Assembly (NCBI RefSeq): GCF_001641335.1
Contig: NZ_LVEM01000005.1
Location: 310,001 to 374,000 of the forward strand
Reading direction: 5' to 3'
Source: Bradyrhizobium stylosanthis
GTDB taxonomy: Bacteria; Pseudomonadota; Alphaproteobacteria; Rhizobiales; Xanthobacteraceae
Length of the DNA: 64,000 nucleotides
The position numbers and the translations under genes are program-made. Below the pieces are notes generated by a model. That model saw only the letters and a program-made list of their open reading frames with translations. It made no database searches and was not told the DNA's origin. How positions within the stretch are numbered: position 1 is the first letter of the stretch; each line of letters starts with the position of its first letter. Below are positions 51,608 to 60,921 of this stretch, piece after piece.

Positions 51608-54082
51608 TTGCCCCGCACCTTCGACACGCCCCTCCCGATCGATGCCGTGCTCGACGACCTCTCGCGCACGCTGGAGGTGCATAACGCGGCCGTGCTGGTG
51701 GCGCCTCCGGGCGCCGGCAAGACCACGCGCGTCCCGCTGGCGCTGCTCGATGCGCCTTGGGCGAAAGGCAAAAAGATCATCGTGCTGGAGCCGCGCCGTA
51801 TCGCCGCGCGCGCCAGCGCCGACCGCATGGCCAAATCGCTCGGCGAGCGTGCCGGCGAGACCGTCGGTTATCGCGTCCGCTTCGGCTCGAAAATCTCGCG
51901 GGCGACGCGTATCGAGGTGGTCACCGAAGGCATCTTCACCCGCCAGATCCTCGACGACCCCGAAATGTCGGGCGTTGCCGCTATCCTGTTCGACGAATTC
52001 CACGAGCGCTCGCTCGACGCCGACATGGGCCTCGCGCTGGCGCGCGACGCACAAACGGGCCTGCGCGAGGACCTGCGCATCCTCGTGATGTCGGCGACGC
52101 TCGACGGCGCGCGCGTGGCAAAACTGCTGGGCGATGCGCCTGTGGTCGAGAGCGAGGGCCGCGCTTTTCCGGTCGAGACGCGCTATCTCGGCCGCAAGGC
52201 CGATGCGCCGATCGAGCGGCAGATGGCGGATGCCATCGCGTCCGCGCTGCGCGCCGACAGCGGCTCGGTGCTGGCGTTCCTGCCGGGCGCCGCGGAGATC
52301 CGCCGCACCCAGAATTTCCTCAGCGAGCGCGTGCAGGATGCCTCGATCGAGATCGTGCCGCTGTTCGGCGCGCTCGATGCCGCCGTGCAGGACCGCGCCA
52401 TTTCTCCCGCACCCAAGGGCATGCGCAAGGTCGTGCTGGCGACCTCGATCGCGGAGACCTCGCTCACCATCGAGGGCGTGCGCATCGTGGTCGATTCCGG
52501 TTTGGCCCGCGTGCCGCGCTATGAGCCCGACATCGGCCTGACGCGGCTCGAGACCGTGCGCGCCGCACGCGCGGCGGTGGACCAGCGCCGCGGCCGTGCC
52601 GGCCGTACCGAGCCCGGGGTCTGCTACCGGCTCTGGGACGAGCCGCAGACAGCTTCGCTCGCGCCCTACACCCAACCGGAAATCCTCAGCGCCGACCTGT
52701 CCTCGCTCGTGCTCGATCTCGCGCAATGGGGCGTTGCCGATCCCGGCGCGCTGTCGTTTCTCGATCCGCCGCCCGCACCCGCCTGGAAGGAAGCCAAAAG
52801 CCTGCTGTCCGAGCTCAACGCGCTCGATGGCGACGGCCGCATCACCGCGGAAGGCAAGAGCCTGCGCGCGCTGGCGCTGCCGCCGCGGCTGGCGCGCATG
52901 ATCGTGGATTCGCATCGCGCCGGCGAGGGCGAAGCCGCCGCCGAGATCGCGGCCATCATCACCGAGCGCGGGCTTGGCGGCGACAGCGTCGATCTCGAGC
53001 ATCGCCGCGACCAGTTCCGCCGAGATCGCTCGCCGCGTGCCGCGAGCGCGCGCGATCTGGCGCGGCGCTGGGCCTCGCAGGTGGCGGCCTCGGAGAAGGC
53101 GGGGCAGCAGGACGATCTCTCCACTGGCCTGATGCTGGCCTACGCCTTTCCGGATCGTGTCGCGCGCAATCGCGGCAATGGCAGTTTTGTCCTGGCCAAC
53201 GGCCGCGGCGCCGCGGTCGAGCAGACCTCCTCGCTCGCCCGCGCACCCTATATCGCGATCGGCGAGATGACGGGAACGGCGGCGAGCGGCCGCATCCTGC
53301 TCGCCGCGCAGATCACCGAGGGCGAGATCGAACGCCATTTCGCCGAGCATATCGAGAGTGCCGACGAGATCACGTTCGATCGCGGCGCGATGGCGCTGCG
53401 CGCACGGCGCAAGCGCGTACTTCATGCGATCACGCTGTCGGAGGCGACGCTTGCCGTGTCGCCTTCGGAGGACACCGCGCGCATTTTCGCAGACGGCCTG
53501 ATTGCGGCAGGCCTCGACCGGCTGCCGTGGTCGAAAGCCGCCAAGCAGTGGCGCGACCGCGTCATATTCCTGCGCAAGGCCGAGGGCGACAGCTGGCCTG
53601 ATCTCACGAACGACGGGCTGATCGCGCGGCGCGACGATTGGCTTGTGCCGGCGCTCTACGACAAGATCGCGCTGAAGGACATCTCGCCCGGCGATCTCTC
53701 CGACGCGCTGATGGCGCTGTTGCCGTGGGACATGCGGGCGCGGCTCGACCGCGAGGCGCCGACGCATTTCGAGGCGCCGACGGGAAGCGTGCTCGCGATC
53801 GACTACGAGGCCGAGCAGGGGCCGACGATTGCGGTACGGCTGCAGGAATTGTTCGGCCTCAACACCCATCCGTCGATCGCCGCCGGCAAGGTGCCGCTGG
53901 TGCTGGAATTGTTGTCGCCGGCGCAGCGCCCGGTGCAGGTCACACGGGACCTGCCCGGCTTCTGGCGCGGCAGTTATGCGGCGGTCCGCTCGGACCTGCG
54001 CGGCCGCTACCCGCGCCATCCCTGGCCCGACGACCCCGCGAGCGCGCTGCCGACCCGGCGGGCGAAGCCGCGCGGGACGTGA
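51608..54082 (+). CDS. hrpB: ATP-dependent DEAH-box helicase HrpB
   Basis: The 824-residue protein has two RecA-like domains with motif I APPGAGKTTRVPLALL, motif II DEFHERSLDADMGL, motif III SATLDG and motif VI DQRRGRAGRTEPG. HA2 and HrpB C-terminal domains follow (PSIAAGKVPLVLELLSPAQR near the end). HrpB is an RNA helicase-like protein whose cellular role is poorly defined. The start is a TTG at 51608; there is no upstream in-frame ATG with a good site, because the repeat at 51507-51595 abuts the gene. Confidence 0.93.
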   Translation: MPRTFDTPLPIDAVLDDLSRTLEVHNAAVLVAPPGAGKTTRVPLALLDAPWAKGKKIIVLEPRRIAARASADRMAKSLGERAGETVGYRVRFGSKISRATRIEVVTEGIFTRQILDDPEMSGVAAILFDEFHERSLDADMGLALARDAQTGLREDLRILVMSATLDGARVAKLLGDAPVVESEGRAFPVETRYLGRKADAPIERQMADAIASALRADSGSVLAFLPGAAEIRRTQNFLSERVQDASIEIVPLFGALDAAVQDRAISPAPKGMRKVVLATSIAETSLTIEGVRIVVDSGLARVPRYEPDIGLTRLETVRAARAAVDQRRGRAGRTEPGVCYRLWDEPQTASLAPYTQPEILSADLSSLVLDLAQWGVADPGALSFLDPPPAPAWKEAKSLLSELNALDGDGRITAEGKSLRALALPPRLARMIVDSHRAGEGEAAAEIAAIITERGLGGDSVDLEHRRDQFRRDRSPRAASARDLARRWASQVAASEKAGQQDDLSTGLMLAYAFPDRVARNRGNGSFVLANGRGAAVEQTSSLARAPYIAIGEMTGTAASGRILLAAQITEGEIERHFAEHIESADEITFDRGAMALRARRKRVLHAITLSEATLAVSPSEDTARIFADGLIAAGLDRLPWSKAAKQWRDRVIFLRKAEGDSWPDLTNDGLIARRDDWLVPALYDKIALKDISPGDLSDALMALLPWDMRARLDREAPTHFEAPTGSVLAIDYEAEQGPTIAVRLQELFGLNTHPSIAAGKVPLVLELLSPAQRPVQVTRDLPGFWRGSYAAVRSDLRGRYPRHPWPDDPASALPTRRAKPRGT

Positions 54083-54209
54083 CTTTGTAATCCGGCATTA
54101 ACCGTCCGCTCATCCTTTTCGCCAAAATGGCGAAGTTCTGGCCGCGGCGTTGCTCGCGGGTAGAGGGGTTGCGTGGTGAAATCGGGCTTTCCGGCTCGGA
54201 AGTGGTGTG

Positions 54210-54722
54210 ATGCGTAACATTATGATCTTCGCGGCCATCATGATCGGCCTCGGCACATTCATGGCGCAGATGGCGGACAGGATGAGCTCGGCGTCCGCGA
54301 CGTCGGCTCCGCGCACGACGGTCGCGATGGCAACCACGGCGCCGGCCGGGAGCCGCAGCCTCGCGATCTCCCGCGACGGCCGCGGGCACTTCCAGACCGA
54401 AGGCCGGATCGACGGCCAGCGCATCGGCTTCATGATCGACACAGGTGCCTCCGTCGTCGCGCTGAACGAAAAATCGGCCGCCCGTTTTGGCCTCCGTCCC
54501 TCGCGCAGCGAATACAACGCCACCGTCTCCACCGCCAACGGCACCATCAAGGCCGCCCGCACCCGCATCGCCATGCTCGATGTCGGCGGCCTCATCGTGC
54601 GCGACGTCGATGCCATGGTGCTGCCCGACGAGGCGCTGTCGGAAAACCTGCTCGGTCTCTCCTTCCTGTCCCGCCTGAAGCGCTTCGAATACGCCAACGG
54701 CCAGATGGTGCTGGAGCAGTAA
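54210..54722 (+). CDS. Retropepsin-like aspartic protease (TIGR02281 type), membrane-anchored
   Basis: The 170-residue protein has one N-terminal TM helix (IMIFAAIMIGLGTFMAQMA) and a C-terminal retropepsin-fold domain. The active-site triplet lies in GFMIDTGASVVAL, followed by the flap and the closing segment NLLGLSFLSRLKRFEYANG. Single-domain clan AA proteases dimerise to form one active site, placed here in the periplasm. The substrate is unknown. ATG 54210 follows a GTG at 54207 that could also be used. Confidence 0.88.
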   Translation: MRNIMIFAAIMIGLGTFMAQMADRMSSASATSAPRTTVAMATTAPAGSRSLAISRDGRGHFQTEGRIDGQRIGFMIDTGASVVALNEKSAARFGLRPSRSEYNATVSTANGTIKAARTRIAMLDVGGLIVRDVDAMVLPDEALSENLLGLSFLSRLKRFEYANGQMVLEQ

Positions 54723-54927
54723 GCCGCTTCGATAGCTGCTGATCGGGCCGGCGAACGGTCATTCGCACGAATTGTGTTGGACCGCGGGCGAAACTCTCGC
54801 GCAGGCTGCTGTCGGCCGTTACCAAACTGCCGCAATTATCGGCCATAAGCCTTCATTCCTGCCTTCCGCTGCGGCCCGGCATTCGCTATGGCTGCATCAA
54901 TTCCTGCCCTTTCACGAGACCGTCTCA

Positions 54928-56427
54928 ATGTTTCCCAAGCCGAAATCCGTCTTGCTGCCCAACACCTATGCCTTCGAATCCGAGCCGATGGTGAAGCCCA
55001 CCGGTTTCCGCGAATACGACGCGCGCTGGTTGTTCCAGAAGGAGATCAACCTGATGGGTGTGCAGGCGCTCGGCATGGGGCTGGGCGCGCTGATCGCGGA
55101 GCTCGGCGTCAAGCAGGAGATCGTCACCGGCCACGATTTCCGCGGCTATTCGGCCTCGATCAAATACGCGCTGATCTCCGGCCTGATGGCGGCGGGCTGC
55201 AAGGTGCATGACATCGGTCTCGCCGTGACGCCGATGGCCTATTTCGCGCAGTTCGACCTCGACGTGCCCTGCGTCGCCATGGTCACGGCCTCGCACAACG
55301 ACAATGGCTGGACCGGCGTGAAGATGGGCGCCAACCGCCCGCTGACCTTCGGCCCCGACGAGATGACGCGGCTGAAGGAGATCGTCCTCAACGCCGAGTT
55401 CAAGAACAAGGCCGGCGGCGCCTACCAGTTTCACGAGAACTATCCGGCACGCTATATCGCCGACCTCACCAATCGTCCGAAGCTCAAGCGCAAGCTCAAG
55501 GTTGTCGCGGCCTGCGGCAACGGCACCGCCGGCGCGTTTGCACCGCAGGTGCTGGAAGCGATCGGCTGCGAGGTGATCCCGCTCGATACCGAGCTCGATC
55601 ACACCTTCCCGAAATACAACCCGAATCCGGAAGACATGGAGATGCTGCACGCGATCCGCGATGCGGTGCTGCATCACAAGGCCGATGTCGGCCTCGGCTT
55701 CGACGGTGACGGCGACCGCTGCGGCGTCGTCGACAACACCGGTGAGGAGATCTTCGCCGACAAGGTCGGCGTGATGCTGGCGCGCGACATGTCGGCGATC
55801 CACAAGGACGCGCATTTCATCGTCGACGTGAAGTCGACCGGCCTCTTCATCACCGATCCCGTGCTGCAGAAGCAGGGCGCGAAGACCGCTTACTGGAAGA
55901 CCGGCCATTCCTACATGAAGCGCCGCACCAACGAGACCGGCGCGCTCGCCGGCTTCGAGAAGTCCGGCCACTTCTTCTTCAACAAGCCCTATGGCCGCGG
56001 CTATGATGACGGCCTCGTCTCCGCGATCGCGATCTGCGACATGCTCGATCGCGCGCCTGGCAAGTCGATGGCCGATCTGAAGGACGCGCTGCCGAAGACC
56101 TGGTCGTCGCCGACCATGTCGCCGCATTGCGCCGACGAGACCAAATACGGCGTCATCGACAAGGTGGTGAAGCACTTCGAGGGCCTGCAGGCCAAGGGCG
56201 CCAAGATCGGCGGCCAGTCGATCCGCGACCTCGTCACCGTCAACGGCGTGCGCGTCACGGTGGAAGACGGGAGCTGGGGTCTGGTGCGCGCCTCCTCCAA
56301 CAAGCCCGAGCTCGTGGTCGTGGTCGAGAGCCCGGTCTCCGAGCAGCGCATGCACGACATGTTCGAGATGGTGAACAGCGTGCTGCGCACGCATCCCGAG
56401 GTCGGCGAGTACAATCAGACGATTTGA
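54928..56427 (+). CDS. Phosphomannomutase/phosphoglucomutase
   Basis: The 499-residue enzyme belongs to the alpha-D-phosphohexomutase family. The phosphoserine loop is TASHNDNG (Ser122), the metal site is GFDGDGDRCGVVD, and the sugar-binding loop is GFEKSGHFFFNKP. A phosphate-binding segment lies near the C-terminus (SWGLVRASSNKPE). It interconverts hexose 1- and 6-phosphates for exopolysaccharide and LPS precursors, fitting with the nearby ugd gene. ATG 54928 starts the conserved MFPKPKSVLLPNTYAFESEP segment. Confidence 0.92.
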   Translation: MFPKPKSVLLPNTYAFESEPMVKPTGFREYDARWLFQKEINLMGVQALGMGLGALIAELGVKQEIVTGHDFRGYSASIKYALISGLMAAGCKVHDIGLAVTPMAYFAQFDLDVPCVAMVTASHNDNGWTGVKMGANRPLTFGPDEMTRLKEIVLNAEFKNKAGGAYQFHENYPARYIADLTNRPKLKRKLKVVAACGNGTAGAFAPQVLEAIGCEVIPLDTELDHTFPKYNPNPEDMEMLHAIRDAVLHHKADVGLGFDGDGDRCGVVDNTGEEIFADKVGVMLARDMSAIHKDAHFIVDVKSTGLFITDPVLQKQGAKTAYWKTGHSYMKRRTNETGALAGFEKSGHFFFNKPYGRGYDDGLVSAIAICDMLDRAPGKSMADLKDALPKTWSSPTMSPHCADETKYGVIDKVVKHFEGLQAKGAKIGGQSIRDLVTVNGVRVTVEDGSWGLVRASSNKPELVVVVESPVSEQRMHDMFEMVNSVLRTHPEVGEYNQTI

Positions 56428-56464
56428 GGTGAGAGGCGAGAACGCCTCGAGTCACAACTTCCAC

Positions 56465-56587
56465 CGTCATGCCCGGCCTTGTGCCGGGCATCCACGTTCT
56501 TCTCTCTGTGCCGATCGGCGTGGATGGCCGGGACATAGGCGAGCGGAAGCGACGCCGTCCTTCGGACGGCTATGCCCGGCCATGACG
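56465..56587. repeat. Inverted-repeat element, CGTCATG family, with nested hairpin
   Basis: Ends cgtcatgcccggccttg and ctatgcccggccatgacg flank an inner part with a further hairpin (gccgtccttcggacggc). Compared with the copies at 51507 and 63167 it is longer by about 35 nt. Confidence 0.75.
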
Positions 56588-56611
56588 ACGACCAATGAGG
56601 CAGCGTAAAGT

Positions 56612-57121
56612 CTAAGCCGCCACCACCGCCGGGATCGGCAGCGCGGTCACCGACTTGATCTTCTCCATCGCGAAGCGCGAGGTGACGTTCTTCAGCGGCA
56701 CGGCGCTGATCAGCTTCTTGTAGAAGATGTCATAGGCCTGCATGTCCGCGACCACGACGCGCAGCATGTAATCGACGTCGCCGGCCATGCGGTAGAACTC
56801 CATCACCTCGGGCATGGCGCTGACGGCTTCGGCGAATTTCTTGAGCCAGGCGTCGGAATGGTCGGAGCTTTCCACAGAGACGAACACGGAGATGCCGAGC
56901 CCGATCTTGTTCTGGTCGACCAGGGCGACCCGCTTCAGGATCACGCCATCGGCCTCCAGGCGCTGGATACGCTTCCAGCACGGGGTCGAGGACAGCCCGA
57001 CGCGGTCGCCGATCTCGGCGACGGAGAGGGAGGCATCTTCCTGGAGTACCATCAGAATCTTGCGGTCGATGGCGTCGAGGCGGCGGCTGGTCTCGGGGAT
57101 CTGGACGGCGACATCAGTCAT
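56612..57121 (-). CDS. Lrp/AsnC family transcriptional regulator
   Basis: The 169-residue regulator has an N-terminal helix-turn-helix (LDAIDRKILMVLQEDASLSV, then VGLSSTPCWKRIQRLEADGV). A C-terminal RAM/AsnC ligand domain follows (MPEVMEFYRMAGDVDYMLRV). Such proteins sense amino acids and often control adjacent genes. Start ATG 57121 gives a standard N-terminus. It is on the same strand as the PfkB and nudC genes upstream, but no target is evident. Confidence 0.92.
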   Translation of the reverse strand: MTDVAVQIPETSRRLDAIDRKILMVLQEDASLSVAEIGDRVGLSSTPCWKRIQRLEADGVILKRVALVDQNKIGLGISVFVSVESSDHSDAWLKKFAEAVSAMPEVMEFYRMAGDVDYMLRVVVADMQAYDIFYKKLISAVPLKNVTSRFAMEKIKSVTALPIPAVVAA

Positions 57122-57218
57122 TTGAAGAACTTTGTTCCAATTCAGGGGCTGATTTCCCTGATATAGAGAAAATCTTTCCACAGCAAGCCCATAATCTCGG
57201 CGTGTCAATGGAATTCCT

Positions 57219-58142
57219 CTAGGGCGTTCTTCGTAAAAGTCCTTCAACTTCAATGCGTTGAGGCGCAGCCAAGCCGCCGCCATGGCGAGTGCATTTCAGC
57301 GCTGCGGCGGCCGCGGCGAATCGCAGCGCCTCCCGCACCCCCTCGCCCTCGGCGAGGCGGAGCGTGAAGGCGCCGTGGAAGACATCGCCGGCGCCGAGCG
57401 TATCGACCGCCTGGACCGGAAAGGCCGCCGTCTCCTCCAGCGCGCCGGCGTCGTTCAGCCAGATCGTGCCTTGCGGGCCGCGGGTGGCGGCGAGGAAGGC
57501 GGGAGTGAGGGCGGCGAGGCGCTTCAGCGCCGCGCCATCCTCGGCGATGCCGGCGGTCTCCTGCACCTGTTCGCTGGCGAACAGCAGGTGCGAGGCGGCG
57601 GTGAGCAGTTCGTCCTGCAACGACATCGCGCGATCGACGCCGACGACGACGGGAATGCCGCGCCGGCGCGCCTCGGTGCAGAGATCGATGCAGAAGGCAC
57701 CGCAGCGGCTCTCGATCAGAACCGCCTGGCAATCGGCGAGCAGCGCGTCGGCGTCGGGCAGCTGCACGGTCCAGAGCGCGGGATCGCGATAAATGGTCAG
57801 CGTCCGTTCGCCCGTTGCGTCGATGGTGATCGCAGAGACGGGCGTGGTCGCGTCCCGCATGCGCACGATATGCGTGGTGTCGATGCCCTCGGTGGCCATC
57901 CGCTCGAGAATGAAGCCGCTCGAGGCCTCCCGCGCATCGCCCATCGGACCTGCGAACGCGACACGTCCGCCAAGCCGCGCCATTGCGATGGCGGCGTTGA
58001 GCGCGTTGCCGCCGCAGATCTCGGCGAGATGCGTGGCGTTCGCCTTGCTGCCGCGCGCGGGCACGGCCTCGACCCGGAAGGTGAGATCGCGCACGGGAAT
58101 GCCGATGCAGAGGATGCGCGGCGCGGTCTCAGGTAGCGCCAT
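57219..58142 (-). CDS. PfkB family sugar or nucleoside kinase
   Basis: The 307-residue protein has both PfkB signatures: an N-terminal GGNALNAAIAMARLGGRVAF segment and the C-terminal DTLGAGDVFHGAF with the catalytic Asp. The start ILCIGIPVRDLTFRVEAVPA is typical of ribokinase-like enzymes. The phosphate acceptor (sugar or nucleoside) is not predictable. The gene begins 7 nt after the nudC stop, so the two are probably cotranscribed. Confidence 0.9.
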   Translation of the reverse strand: MALPETAPRILCIGIPVRDLTFRVEAVPARGSKANATHLAEICGGNALNAAIAMARLGGRVAFAGPMGDAREASSGFILERMATEGIDTTHIVRMRDATTPVSAITIDATGERTLTIYRDPALWTVQLPDADALLADCQAVLIESRCGAFCIDLCTEARRRGIPVVVGVDRAMSLQDELLTAASHLLFASEQVQETAGIAEDGAALKRLAALTPAFLAATRGPQGTIWLNDAGALEETAAFPVQAVDTLGAGDVFHGAFTLRLAEGEGVREALRFAAAAAALKCTRHGGGLAAPQRIEVEGLLRRTP

Positions 58143-58148
58143 CGGCGG

Positions 58149-59087
58149 TCAGCTCTTGTCGTGCACCCAGCGGCCGAGCAGATGATGGGCGATGGCGAAG
58201 GGGTGCGGACCGGCGAGCCCGTCCGGATGCGTCCGCGTCAGCATCTTCGACGCCTCATCGCGCGAGAACCAGCGCGCGTCTTCCAGCTCGGAGTGATCGA
58301 CGACGATGTCCTCGCTCACGGCCCGCGCGCTGCAGCCGATCATCAGCGACGACGGATAGGGCCAGGGCTGGGTCATGTAATACTGCACGTCGGTGCAGCG
58401 GATGCCGGATTCCTCGAGGATCTCACGGCGCGCCGCGTCCTCGATGGTTTCGGCGGCCTCGACGAAGCCGGCGAGGCAGGAATACATGCCGGGCGGGAAG
58501 TGCTTCTGACGGCCGAGCAGGCACTTGTCGCCGGAGGCGACGTGCATGATCACGACCGGGTCGGTGCGCGGGAAATGCTCAGCCTTGCAAGCAGGGCACT
58601 CGCGCTTCCAGCCGCCTTCCTTCATGGCGCTGCGGGTGCCGCAATTGGCGCAATAGCCGTGGCGCTGGTGCCAGCCGACCATCGACTTCGCCATCGCGAT
58701 CGCGGAGAGCTCGTCGGGATGGACCGCGCCCTGCATCGCCATGCCGCGCAGCTCGGTGACGGTATAGTCCTCGCGGCCGATCAGCTTTTCGGCTGCGGCC
58801 TGCGGCATGCCCATGCCGAACACCGCGGCGCCGTCGCGCAGGCCCAGGAAGATCGTGCCGGGATTGGCGCCGCACTTCGTTGCTTCGTCGATCGAGAGCA
58901 GTGCGCGCACCTTGTCGCCCTCGCGCTTCACCAGCAGCGAGTCGCGGTAGACGACATAGGCGCGCGAGGAGGGCTTCTGCTCCATCGCGAACAGCTTTTC
59001 GTCGTCGCGGCGCAGATGCGCGGCGCGGTCGAGGACGTTGGTGACGAACGCCGGCTGCCCCAGCGGAAATGCGTCGAATGGTGACAT
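58149..59087 (-). CDS. nudC: NADH pyrophosphatase / RNA de-NADding Nudix enzyme
   Basis: The 312-residue enzyme has the Nudix box (GFVEAAETIEDAARREILEE), a zinc-ribbon pair (YCANCG and CPACKAEHFPR) and the NudC-specific SQPWPFPxS-like array, here TQPWPYPSSLMI. It hydrolyses NADH or NAD and may remove NAD caps from RNA. ATG 59087 begins the conserved MSPFDAFPLGQPAFV segment. Gene order HIT - nudC - pfkB on one strand suggests a nucleotide-salvage-like cluster. Confidence 0.93.
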   Translation of the reverse strand: MSPFDAFPLGQPAFVTNVLDRAAHLRRDDEKLFAMEQKPSSRAYVVYRDSLLVKREGDKVRALLSIDEATKCGANPGTIFLGLRDGAAVFGMGMPQAAAEKLIGREDYTVTELRGMAMQGAVHPDELSAIAMAKSMVGWHQRHGYCANCGTRSAMKEGGWKRECPACKAEHFPRTDPVVIMHVASGDKCLLGRQKHFPPGMYSCLAGFVEAAETIEDAARREILEESGIRCTDVQYYMTQPWPYPSSLMIGCSARAVSEDIVVDHSELEDARWFSRDEASKMLTRTHPDGLAGPHPFAIAHHLLGRWVHDKS

Positions 59088-59100
59088 TTTTGCTATTCTT

Positions 59101-59520
59101 TCAACCCAACCAGATTTTTCGGCGAAGCGCGCTGATGAAATTCTGAACCTCCGCGGCATCGTGTGCCAGAGGCGGCATCACGCCCCAGACCGGCCGCGGC
59201 CAGGCCGCGTCACCGGTGCGCCGCGCGATGATGTGGACGTGCAGCTGCGGCACGAGGTTGCCGAGCGCAGCGACATTGAGCTTGTCGCATTTGGTGATCT
59301 CCTTCAGCGCGCGCGAGACGCGGGAGATCTCGGTCATCAGCTGCGCCTGCTGCACCTCGTCGAGATCGATGATCTCGACCGCATCCGCCCGCCGCGGCAC
59401 CAGCAGCAGCCAGGGATAATGCGCGTCCTTGATGACCAGCACCTTGGACAGCGGCAGATCGCCGATGTCGATGGTGTCCTCTTTCAGGCGGGAGTGCAGC
59501 GACCAGGCGGGATCAGACAT
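59101..59520 (-). CDS. HIT-fold nucleotide hydrolase
   Basis: The 139-residue protein has a HIT fold whose active-site strand reads PQLHVHIIARR. The first His of the HxHxH triad is Gln92, while the catalytic middle His (His94) and the third (His96) are kept. Family members hydrolyse dinucleotides or nucleotide phosphoramidates. It lies 13 nt upstream of nudC on the same strand and is probably cotranscribed with it. Confidence 0.9.
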   Translation of the reverse strand: MSDPAWSLHSRLKEDTIDIGDLPLSKVLVIKDAHYPWLLLVPRRADAVEIIDLDEVQQAQLMTEISRVSRALKEITKCDKLNVAALGNLVPQLHVHIIARRTGDAAWPRPVWGVMPPLAHDAAEVQNFISALRRKIWLG

Positions 59521-59625
59521 ATGCGTTTCCGGACGGCCCGATCAGGAACGGGCTTGTTGGGCCGGACCATACGATAGGGATTCCCTGAGGGGAAGGATGC
59601 GGACCGCGGGGGCGGCATGCTCCGC

Positions 59626-59773
59626 CGTCGTCCCGGCCTAGCGCGCAATTGCGCGCGGGGGGCCGGGACCCATACCGCGAGGTCTATCGATTGCGGTTGG
59701 TGCTAGTCCCGAACGGCGAGTCTCCGCATAACATCTCCCTGTGGTTATGGGTCCCGGCCTTCGCCGGGACGAC
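59626..59773. repeat. Inverted-repeat element, CGTCGTCC family, with nested palindrome
   Basis: Left end cgtcgtcccggc and right arm 59746-59773 (tatgggtcccggccttcgcc...) are inverted copies. The left arm is interrupted by gcgcgcaattgcgcgc, itself a perfect palindrome. No gene is inside. Confidence 0.8.
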
Positions 59774-59793
59774 ACTGAGAGTGCGCTGACTTC

Positions 59794-60921
59794 CTACGCC
59801 TCCGCCAGCACCCGCGCATTGGCGCGGACCGAAGCTTCGCTGACGCGGATGCCGAGACCGGGGCCGTCGGGTACCACGACATGACCTCCGCGGTTGGCGA
59901 CGCGCTCTTCCAGCACGTCCTCGGTCAGCACGTGATGCGGCATGTAGAACTCGCAGCCGAGCGAGATGCCGGGTGTCGCCGCGATCAGCTGCGTGCCGGC
60001 GGCCAGACCAATGCCGCCTTCCCACAGCGTGCCGCCATAGCCGGGCAGGCCGGCGATGTCGGCGATCGCCATGATCGCCTGCGCCTCGAACAGGCCGCCG
60101 GCCTTCATCAGCTTGATCGAGACCGCATCAGCCGCCTCGCGGCGGACCACCTCCATCATGTCGCGGCGGTCGAAGCAGCTCTCGTCGGCGAGCACGGGCG
60201 TCTCCAGCGCGGCGGTGAGCTGCGCCATCACGTCGAGATATTTCCGCGGCACCGGCTGCTCGATGAAGGTCGGCGCGAACTCTTCGACATCGCGCAGGAT
60301 CTTGATGGCGCCGAACGGCGCCAGCGCCTGGTTGTAGTCGACGCGCAGATCCACCTTGTCGCCAAACTCCTTCCGTATCGCTTCGAGATGATCGAGGTCC
60401 TCGCGATGCGGCTTCACACCGGTCTTGACCTTGTAGATGACGTTTCCCTCAGGAACCATTTTCCGCATGCGCTCGAGATCGGCGGCAAAATCCGGATCGG
60501 CGATCGAGAAGGAGAGGGGAATGGTATCGCGGACGCGGCCGCCGAGCAGGTCGGCGACCGAGAGCCCCGACGACTTGCCGACGATGTCGAGCAGCGCCGT
60601 CTCGATTCCGACCTTGGCTTCGGCGTGTCCGACCAGCGCGCGGTCGAGCTCGGCCATCAGCGCGCGGATGCGGCGCACGGGCTTTCCGAGCACGATGGGG
60701 CGCAGATAGATGTCGAGCGCCGCGAATGCCGCCTCGGGCGTGCCGGTGAACACCTCCCACGGCGCCGCTTCGCCCCAGCCGATCACACCGTCGCTCGACG
60801 TCAGCTCGATCAGGACGCGCTTCACCGTGCCCTTGACGTTCCCGACGCCCTGCAGGCGCGCCATCTTGATCGGGCTTTCGATCAGGAACAGCCTGATGCG
60901 TGCGACGGTTGCTTCGGTCAT
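59794..60921 (-). CDS. Enolase-superfamily enzyme, muconate-lactonizing subgroup
   Basis: The 375-residue enzyme has the subgroup's catalytic set: KxK (Lys164, Lys166 in YKVKTG), metal ligands Asp195 (VDYNQ), Glu221 (FIEQP) and Asp246 (ADES), and a final Lys270. The spacing equals that of Pseudomonas muconate cycloisomerase. The subgroup includes muconate cycloisomerases, dipeptide epimerases and N-succinylamino-acid racemases; the ABC transporter genes upstream favour an amino-acid-type substrate over an aromatic one. Its start overlaps the SDR stop by four bases. Substrate unproven. Confidence 0.88.
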   Translation of the reverse strand: MTEATVARIRLFLIESPIKMARLQGVGNVKGTVKRVLIELTSSDGVIGWGEAAPWEVFTGTPEAAFAALDIYLRPIVLGKPVRRIRALMAELDRALVGHAEAKVGIETALLDIVGKSSGLSVADLLGGRVRDTIPLSFSIADPDFAADLERMRKMVPEGNVIYKVKTGVKPHREDLDHLEAIRKEFGDKVDLRVDYNQALAPFGAIKILRDVEEFAPTFIEQPVPRKYLDVMAQLTAALETPVLADESCFDRRDMMEVVRREAADAVSIKLMKAGGLFEAQAIMAIADIAGLPGYGGTLWEGGIGLAAGTQLIAATPGISLGCEFYMPHHVLTEDVLEERVANRGGHVVVPDGPGLGIRVSEASVRANARVLAEA

